Assembly: GCA_029204225.1 (NCBI GenBank)
Contig: CM055103.1
Coordinates: 6,820,852 to 6,880,851, forward strand
Direction of reading: 5' to 3'
Source of the DNA: Diphasiastrum complanatum
Lineage: Eukaryota > Streptophyta > Lycopodiopsida > Lycopodiales > Lycopodiaceae
Length of the DNA stretch: 60,000 nucleotides
Each line of letters begins with the position of its first letter. Position 1 is the stretch's first letter. The notes beneath the pieces were generated by a model. The model saw only the letters and a list, made by a program, of their open reading frames with translations. It did not search any database and was not told where the DNA came from. The position numbers and the translations under genes are program-made. Positions 52,633-60,000 of this stretch are shown here, piece after piece.

Positions 52633-54480
52633 TTGATCAGTAACAAGAAGGATTGCAAATCAAGCTCCAAACTTCCCCAAAGTTGCAGCTGCACAAATCA
52701 AGACAGAAGCAGAACCAGAGCCATTGGATCCAATGGACCAACGTCACTGAAAAAACAAAATTTTCACATGTTAGAGTTAGCGAGTACGCGAGCACAAAAA
52801 CGGAAGGAAGTGGCTCCATCACCACCATCTTCGGTATCAATGGCAGATGATCAACCCTCAATGATGGGACCATATCCTAACGTGATGGAAGAAGGAAGGC
52901 AGTATCAGAAGATTCGTCATTGGTTACAAAAAGCACAAGCCAAGAAGCTGCACGAGCAAGAGAAATTCCTATAGAACCTCACATTACTGAAGAACCAACA
53001 TTACCAACAGGCTCACCATTGTGAATGGATCAAAATGACTATTTGCACCATCATGAACTACCCTTCCACATGGGAGAACCTGAGGTTCCACATCCATGAG
53101 TGCTCACAAGTTTTCTATCCAGATGTGTGAACTTATCCCTCGAAGAGTTACTATGGATTGCACCTCAAGCCAAGAGCATCCTAGTTAATGGGCCAAAACG
53201 GAACCAGAACCAGAATCAGTAGCAAAAGAGCCCCTATATTACACGAGCTATAAAGGAACCATCAATATCCTTCAAGTGGGAGCAGCATGGGAAAGTGAGC
53301 AACATAACATCATGCTGCCAATTAAACACAAGAGATACAAGGACGAAGCTGCAGTGGTAGATGAAATATTAGGCGTCAACTTGATATCCACTACTTTGTA
53401 TCAAAAATGGGATTTGCAAGGGTTGAAGCTAGCAAGATTCACCATCAAGCTAGCAGATCAATCTTGTGTAAAACCAAAAGGTGTGGTTGAGGACATTCCA
53501 ATAAAGATAGCGGGAGTGCAGTTCGTAATCACCTTCATGGTGGTGGAAATTCTAGAATCCCCTTCCGCTTATTGCATTTTACTTGGAAGACCTTGGTTGA
53601 GAGTCGCGCAGATGATTCACAACTGGAAAATCGAAAAACTCGCCTTTGAGAATATGGAGCAGGCTGTAAAGGTTGATCCAACCACATGGGCGGTGAAACC
53701 GATTACACCCAAGATTGATGACAAATCGTCCACCATGGATCACACAATTGATCGCCCAAGGCAAGCCAAGGGAGATCACTATGATTCACAAACATATATT
53801 GTGCGATGGACGAACGCATTAGCAATAGTTGACTGTATGGTTGTGCATGCATGTCATCTTGATTCAGATCCAAAACCCAGCACATCATCACCAAAATGTT
53901 ACACTCCGGACACGCCGATAACTTTCAGGATAAACATGATCAATGTGGCATGGTTAGCAGCGGAGCCGATACCAGAGCAAGTCGAAGACGATCTAGTGCC
54001 TTGACAACATGCCTTCTCATACGACGAAGAAGTGGAGCTGACAGATGAACAAAACCTGCAACACATGGACCTTGATAGATATGGAATGAAGAAAGTACTA
54101 GCTCAACCACTGTAGAAAGCACCAATGGCTAAAGTTTCCAAGGTAGAACCACCCAAGGCACCCATCAACAAGAAACATCAGTTGAAGCAACGTTACAGCC
54201 AGGTGATTCGATGGAGTGATCTACTCGAAGAAGCAATCGCTACGGTGGATATTGATATTTGTAACCATGAAGCGAATATCTATCCGGTCCTAAAGAAAGA
54301 TAACAAAGAGGTATACAACTATGTTGATAAAAAGGGAAAAAAAAAAATATCAAACTCCTTGAAATCAATTGGAATAGAACCAGATGCAACGTCATCATCC
54401 TCACAGATGACCAAAAATTTGAAGATTACCAGTCGCTCTAAGATCAATATGCTAAAGGAGGAATCGCGATGAACACCAGT
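52633..54480 (+). pseudogene. gypsy G gag remnant and protease region
   Basis: 52633-52974 is a Lys/Gln/Ser-rich frame (ENFH-like start KKDCKSSSKLPQ, RQYQKIRHWLQKAQ) with no firm domain. 53276-54004 is open for 242 codons and has the retropepsin-like pattern of Tat/Athila pol: AVVDEILGVNLISTTLYQKW (the Asp of the active site is kept but the usual D-x-G-S is D-E-I-L), GLKLARFTIKLADQS, EDIPIKIAGVQFVITF, YCILLGRPWLRVAQMIHNWK. 54125-54472 is a further Lys-rich spacer frame. Stops at 54004 and 54472 and the damaged active site indicate a dead copy. Confidence 0.7.
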
Positions 54481-54660
54481 TCACGAGATGCCATAAACCT
54501 TCAAAAATTATAGCTTAAACAAGGTAGTAATCATGATACCACAAGCACAGAGGGAACATGATCAAAATCAGGAACCAATGGAACAAATCTTTGAAGGACC
54601 CGCGCGAACAAAACCCATGAACTTAGCTGAGCCACAGGCGAAGAAGAGAAATTTGTCTAT

Positions 54661-55160
54661 GTGGGAGAACAATTGACACCCATTGAATTCACAAGGTTAT
54701 GTGCACTATTGGTGGAATACAAGGATTGCTTCACATGGACGTACAAAGATTTAAAGGGTATACCACCAATAGTAGTCCACATACCCTTGGTGTATGGAGC
54801 AGTCCCCAAGGTAAGGAGATATTACTGCTGCAATCCTAACTACACGGAGATTATTAAACAAGAGTTGCAGAAGCTGCTAGACACCAATTTCATTTATGAA
54901 ATCGAACACACAGAATGGGTATTACCCATAGTTATAGTACACAAGAAGAATGGAAAAATACGAATATGTTTGAATCTGAAAGCACTAAATGCGGTTACAA
55001 AGAAAGATTATTTTTTCTTATCTTTCACAGGAAGTGTTTTGGACCGAGTAGCAGGAGCAAAGGCCTACGGTTTCCTGCACGGCTTCAACGACTACAATCA
55101 AGTAAAAATAACACCGGAAGATCAACACAAGACAACGTTTGCCACCGAATGGGGAACCTG
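54661..55160 (+). pseudogene. gypsy G reverse transcriptase, N-terminal part only
   Basis: Open for 166 codons: LLVEYKDCFTWTYKDLKGIP, KVRRYYCCNPNYTEIIKQEL, IVHKKNGKIRICLNLKALNA, and YGFLHGFNDYNQVKITPEDQ, in which His replaces the first catalytic Asp of RT (usual FLDGFSGYNQV). The sequence ends at TTFATEWGT and does not continue into the fingers-palm part with the DD box. RNase H and integrase are missing. A short in-frame-looking tail (ELHAIKITPNKETYDKI, 55189-55245) could be an end of pol brought close by deletion. Confidence 0.82.
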
Positions 55161-55909
55161 AATAAGCTATGATGACAGATGTTGGAGCACGTTGGCAAAG
55201 AATTGCATGCCATCAAGATAACACCCAACAAGGAGACCTACGACAAAATAGTCCGGTAATGCGCAACTGCCATTGGCGTGGGACCGCCAATCCAATAAAG
55301 TTGGGAATAATGTTAGCCCAAGTTTAAGAATTTATTGTGACATGTGTTTTGTAAACCCACAACTAAATTCTATTGATAGAGTAAAAAGACTTAGGAAAAC
55401 CTTATCCTTACACCTTTTTATTATTGAAGTTTAACTATTACAAACAACCATCTATAATAGTTTAACTTAGAAAGTCTAAGTTTAAGATTTAAATCCTAAG
55501 TTTTTAAGTTAATTGCATTTTACAAGTTAATTAGCAATAAGCTTATGTTTAGTCCCATAAGCACATTAGAACCAAGGCCCACCACTCTTGGCATATATGG
55601 GAGTGGAAGTGGACCTTCTACAACACTTGTATAAGCTATTTTGATAATAGAACACTATTTTTCTGTTATCTTTTTATGCTTTCTTTGGTTCCCATTGGTG
55701 ATTGAATACCTTGTGGTAGGTGCTTGAGCCCCACTAGGCCTTCTCCATTGGTTTTGCGTTCGATTATGGGATAATTGTTTTTCTTTCATCTCTAATCCCT
55801 TGTGGAGTTAATTAGGATTATTTAGACCCTTAGGTAAGAAATCACTAGTTGGGGGGCAGCCATAGTGATGCTTAAATACTCTCTTTCTCCGGTGATTCAA
55901 GCCACCAAA
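55161..55909. other. no gene recognised; LTR-like sequence
   Basis: AT-rich. A TGTTAGCCCAAGTTTAAGAA at 55311 could start an LTR, but no partner copy is in the window. Repeated aagtttaag / cttagaaagtctaag words occur at 55440-55510. Confidence 0.35.
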
Positions 55910-55922
55910 GGCTCTGATACCA
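55910..55922 (-). promoter_or_regulatory. orphan primer binding site (initiator tRNA-Met), minus strand
   Basis: Minus strand TGGTATCAGAGCC. An LTR end would lie above it (...TTAACT); the stretch 55923-56180 may be that LTR fragment, but no second copy exists here. Confidence 0.6.
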
Positions 55923-56184
55923 AGTTAAGAAAACACAGTTTAAACACCTGACCGGATCAATCACCACAGTACAACGTCAAGCGCAACAAGACAAGACAAC
56001 AGAATTGCTCTCCACAAACTGTATATTCAACTAATAAGTAAGTACAAAGATAAGTTGCTTAAAAGCACTCAAAGGGCTCGTAAAACAAAGATGGCTCGAT
56101 AACTCTAGAACTAAGCACACGTGGTGCCGTCGAAATAAGAAAGCACTGTATAAGTTGATCATTGCTATTTTAACTGGAACTTGG

Positions 56185-56330
56185 TGGACTTGTGGAACCA
56201 CCTGTTAACAAGTAACCCATTGGTTGCAAATGGGTGTATAGGACTAAGTACTTTGCAGATGAGAGTATAACAAATCATAAGACAAGATTGGTGATCAAAG
56301 GCTACGCACAAAGTAAAGCAGAAGCTTAAT
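56185..56330 (+). pseudogene. sliver of copia reverse transcriptase
   Basis: Plus strand, after a frame break: IGCKWVYRTKYFADESITNH and KTRLVIKGYAQSKAEA, the first conserved block of copia RT (usual P.GCKWV.K.K...DG...RYKARLVAKG). Nothing before or after matches, so this is an isolated remnant of about 50 codons. Confidence 0.7.
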
Positions 56331-56619
56331 CAATTAATAGAACTATGATTTGAGTGGATCTTACTCGTACTTACCATACACAATGACCTTTAGGATCCTT
56401 TCTACTCTATTAGATGGGAGACTGCCATAATAGAGCTAGGAAGAGACACTAAAAGTACAACACTTCTCCCCTTAATCTAGTTTTGTCCTCAAAACAAGAA
56501 AAGATTATAAGAACAATTCCTTTAAATTTTATTATTAACCTAGAAAATCAATATCTCAATCAAACTTACATATCAAGTAAGCACTCAGAGATAAACCTAT
56601 TTTTCAATCGTTAAAATCT
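56331..56619. other. no gene recognised
   Basis: AT-rich, no coding or repeat assignment. Confidence 0.35.
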
Positions 56620-56820
56620 CTACCACTAAGCGATAAATTTTCTCATCTGGGTTTCACTCTTTATAAGTTAGTAATATCACCTTCATGTAAAACACTTACA
56701 TGAAAGGCTAAGTGAAATATTACCTAACTTAGGAAATTAAAGCTAAAAAGAAAATAACAATTACGGTATGAAACTATCCACAAACTCTAGCAGACAACTC
56801 AAAAAGCTTTCGGGTACAAA
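56620..56820 (+). repeat. inverted copy of the double-knuckle gag tail
   Basis: agcgataaattttctcatct, gggtttcact, gtgaaatattacc and aaactctagcagacaactca match the minus strand of 51045-51210. The knuckles themselves are not included. Indels disrupt the frame. Confidence 0.7.
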
Positions 56821-56882
56821 TATCCTTAGTGTTACATACCTATCTAACTAGCAGTACTTCAGACCCCTAATAGTCCATTTAG

Positions 56883-57909
56883 TGTTGGGGGCTATATGGC
56901 AAGGTACCCTTAGGATTAAGGGTATGTGCCCTTGGATAAGGGCAGACAATTGACTATACCTTAGTTGGAGGTATGGAGTCACGTGACCCTTGGATAAGGG
57001 GTACCCTTAGTATTAAGGATAGGTGCCTTAGATTAAGGTACTAGTGTCCTTGGTTAAGGGCAGGTAGGTGTCTATGCCTTGGATGGAGGTATGGAACCTA
57101 GAGAGGTGTTAGAAAGTCATTGGATGACTATTTTTCTAAACCTTGGGCCTCAACCTTGAACCATATCACTTTATTGGTCTAGGACCAAAGTATACTTGCA
57201 CAACTTGGAAAATGGGACCTAGTAGGAGGGCGCCCTTCTAAAGTGTCCATTGAGTTCCCAACTCCCACAAGAAAGACATTCAAAGAGTCATAGGTTATGG
57301 AAGGAGTCTCTTGACATTCCATAAGCCTATGGAGGCTCTTGGAGATTCTTTAACTCCCCTAGGCTTCTCTCTCTCTCATTGGATGAGCATGGAACTCCAT
57401 AGTGCATTGGAGAGATCCATGGGCCATCTATATGAGGGTAGTAGGGCGCCCATTGGGGGAGAGAGATCTCTCTTGTTTGCTTTGTTTATGCTCTAGTGTT
57501 GCTACTAGTGTGTAGAGTGTTTTCTTGTGGTAATATGCTTGAGGTTTGGATCTTGCTTATGGTATGGGACATAAGTAGGGTTTGGATCTTGAGTATGCTA
57601 TGGAGTGTTGTGGTATGCTTGTGATTTGTTTATGGTTAGCAAGGGGGTGCTAGATAGGTCTTGCTTGGAGCTTGGATCTAACTATGGTTGGGTGGTGAAT
57701 ACTTGAGGCCAGCTTGTTACCTATCTTTGTGTTTAACGAGTAGGGACACAAGTGGATGAGAGATCCTTGGAGGCTTGCAGATCCTTACTTACAGGTGGAG
57801 GCATCCTAGCTTGAAGTTGGGGAGCATCTTGAAGCTTGCAGGTTGCTTGGAGGACATTTGGAGGCTATACCTTGGATTTGGAGGACTTCCTCACTTCTAC
57901 TTGTAAAAG
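56883..57909 (+). repeat. 5' LTR of gypsy element H
   Basis: Starts TGTTGGGGGCTATATGGCAA and ends just before the primer site at 57910 (exact end base unsure, no clean CA). Two ~98-bp repeat units near its start (56905 and 57003) are rich in ccttggataaggg and ggaggtatgga. The 61-codon frame at 57311 is inside the LTR and is not taken as a gene. Confidence 0.7.
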
Positions 57910-57922
57910 TGGTATCAGAGCT
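57910..57922 (+). promoter_or_regulatory. primer binding site of element H
   Basis: TGGTATCAGAGCT, initiator tRNA-Met type. Confidence 0.88.
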
Positions 57923-58963
57923 AGACAAAGGATGGTAACCTTTCTAACCTTCTTCAAGTTCTATTAAGATCACTAACTAATTTTTTTTTGGGAAAGATTA
58001 TAGGCTTTTCTAGTTGTAGGAAGCTTGTAGTTGAAGTACCCAATGAATCTAGTTCTCTTTGGAAGAGAGTAGTGATGCATATAGAATTGTTTAAGGCTGA
58101 TTTTTTATCATGTTAGAGAAGTTTTAAAGTGGGCTTTGGGTTTTTAAAACTTCTGAAAAAAGATTTGTGGGATAGGTAGAGGAAGTCTTCCTCTACATAC
58201 ACAAATTTTTTTTGGCAAAAAGATTGATTCTAGCTATGTGTTTTGATCAAAACTAGTGTTTTTTTTTGCATAAATGAAGTGTTTGAAGTTCTAATTTTCA
58301 TTTTGAAGTTCTATTTCTCAGACCTGTAAATCTGAAAATCAGATATGAAAAGTGAAGTGTTCATTCCTACTTCATTAGTTACACCTTTCTATCTCCTAGT
58401 TTCACGAAGATGACAATGTAGGAAGGGAATGGTAGTGTAACTTTGTGCATAAAACAAGTTTTGAAATTCTATTTTTTGTCATTTTGAAGTTCTGATTTTC
58501 AGACCTGTAAATCTGAAAATTAGAACTGAAAATTAAAGTTTTCATAAAGCTTCATTAGTTATCCATTTCTAGACACTAGTTTCTTGGTTTTGGAAATCTA
58601 GAATAGTGAGAAATGTGAAAACTTTGGTTGCTTTTGAAATGACAAATAGAATTGGAATGGAAATGAGAATGGGAACTTTATGTAAACATTAGCTTGGATT
58701 AGTTAATTGAAGTTTACATAAAGATTTGGTTTTCATTTTTGCTTTTGATTAAGGCAAATGTAGCTTGATGTTGTTTTCCTCTTAAGCTTGGATTAAGCTT
58801 GCAAATAGTAGGCTTGGATTGAGCTTACAAATAGTAAGATTGAATGAATAGAAGTAAATGCTTTTTATTTGCATTGGATGTAACAATTGAAGCATTTCTA
58901 TCATTCTAATTTGAGCACTTGTTGTTGTATATGCATAATAGGAAAACACACAAGCAACAACAA
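57923..58963 (+). other. leader of element H
   Basis: About 1 kb, non-coding, with a repeated block at 58265-58400 and 58440-58570: both contain tttgaagttct, cagacctgtaaatctgaaaa and cttcattagtta. Confidence 0.6.
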
Positions 58964-60000
58964 TGGATCAAACCAATGAAAACCCAACATTTGATCTATC
59001 AAACCAACCAAGACTTAGAGTCTAGGTTAGCCAATCAGAAGAAGCATGTAGTTCCACCTCCTGTAAAAGTGTTTAAGGGGGAGAAGAAAGATAGGAACTT
59101 ACAAGTGGTAAGTTCTTGGCTGAATGTTTGGAACAAATACTTTGCCATGAACCAATTCCCTGAATCTGAGAAGTTATCCACTGTCACCATGTTCCTTGAA
59201 GGAAGAGCCTTAGTTTGGTGGGATGACTTAGTTGCAAAGGGCAATCAACCTTGTACATGGGATGATTTTTGCAAGCTTTTTAGGGATTATTTTCTACCAC
59301 TTTTAGATGACTATGAACACTTCCAAAAGTTGAGTCATCTAACCATGAATAAAGGTTTGGAACAGTTTATTCAAAATTTTCATGAGTACATGAATCCACT
59401 TTATAGTGATATTCCGCCTAAGGTACAAATGTTAATGTTTATTGATGGGTTACCAAAAGATTATCAAGTGGATGTTCGTAAACCATCCAAAAACCCTAGA
59501 AGATGCCATTAGGGCTACAAAATACTTTGATGACACACCTAAGCCACCTAGGGGTCAACAGCCTAATAAGCAAAAAAAAAGTTTTCAATTTAAGAGGAAG
59601 GATAGGGAAGTTGTTAATGAAACACATCCCAATTCCAACAATCCTAAGAAAACCAAGAAAAACTTTAAAAACCATCATGGTGGCAATGATAAAGCTGAAG
59701 CTCATAAGAAGAACATGTGCTTCAAGTGCAATGGCGAGGGTCACCTTGCACGTGATTGCGTCAAAAAACAAGCTTCAATCTCAGGTAATCTATCTCGAAG
59801 TAATGAGATGGATGTTTGTTTCCTTAGTTCTTTAGTTTTTGGTCCTAACGACATTATTTGCATTAAAGGTAAAGTTAATGATCAAGTTGTTTATGTTATT
59901 TTTGACATGAGATCCACTCATAACTTTATTAATGTAAATTTGGTGCAGACACTAGACCTTCCTACTAGAAAAAGTGAGAAAAAAAATACCGTGTGACAAT
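58964..60000 (+). pseudogene. gag and protease start of gypsy element H (runs off window)
   Basis: Likely start is the ATG at 58964 (MDQTNENPTFDLSNQPRL); a frameshift near 59020 joins the main gag frame: PPPVKVFKGEKKDRNLQVVS, WLNVWNKYFAMNQFPESEKL, MFLEGRALVWWDDLV, CTWDDFCKLFRDYF (Retrotrans_gag pattern with the WW pair), FHEYMNPL. A second shift near 59480 leads to HPKTLEDAIRATKYFDD, a Lys/Asn-rich linker and the zinc knuckle CFKCNGEGHLARDC (59719-59760). The protease then begins with VYVIFDMRSTHNFINVNLVQ, where the usual D-[ST]-G of the active site reads D-M-R. The window ends inside the protease. Two shifts and the changed active site suggest an inactive copy. Confidence 0.85.

Noticed and set aside
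57311-57496. 61-codon frame MTFHKPMEALGDS...
   Set aside because: It lies within the H LTR, with no domain or support.

Overview
This window is plant intergenic DNA made almost wholly of LTR retrotransposons at different stages of decay. I found no convincing host gene, no rRNA or tRNA gene and no CRISPR array. A land plant is indicated by the mix of families: a chromodomain-bearing Ty3/gypsy element, Tat/Athila-type gypsy pol with a tRNA-Asp primer site and a coiled-coil ORF after integrase, and several Ty1/copia elements primed by initiator tRNA-Met (TGGTATCAGAGC). Deep nesting and heavy decay suggest a large genome (gymnosperm or fern would fit), but the sequence alone does not settle this.

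Layout. 1-3153: minus-strand 5' end of a Tat/Athila-like element T (gag remnant, leader, tRNA-Asp PBS, LTR). 3154-15679: mosaic of a copia RT-RNase H fragment (4620-5661), gypsy family G (6002-8807), an unrecognised decayed ORF (8854-9663), a minus-strand gypsy RT-RNase H-integrase (10190-12473), a ~160-bp repeat array, and the 5' half of a short-LTR copia element C1 (13094-15679). 15680-18617: plus-strand Tat/Athila-like pol, probably the body of T. 19516-37548: a MITE-like inverted-repeat unit split by a GC-richer block of nested insertions. 37552-39873: coiled-coil ORF and 3' LTR of T. 39874-44310: LTR fragments and copia deletion derivative D1. 44557-50528: nearly full-length copia D2. 50529-56882: gag remnants, a second family G copy (52081-55160) and small copia pieces. 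56883-60000: 5' LTR, leader and gag-protease of a gypsy element H that runs off the window.

The central block (19725-37383) is the most informative. Its outer unit is a non-coding LTR element N (~1.2 kb LTRs, no gag or pol), flanked by the 5-bp duplication GGTTC. Inside it are a solo N LTR (duplication CCATC), a 6,050-bp chromovirus K (duplication GTGAC; 918-bp LTRs) and a second N element in the opposite orientation. N and K share LTR landmarks, PBS spacing, a leader holding a series of GTGCT...AGCAC hairpins (several with palindromic loops in K), and a CTGATG-TCCT-CATCAG hairpin next to the polypurine tract. This fits a non-autonomous element (N) mobilised by the enzymes of K's lineage. The K copy here is itself dead: it lacks gag and the start of RNase H, has in-frame stops, and its integrase glutamate is replaced.
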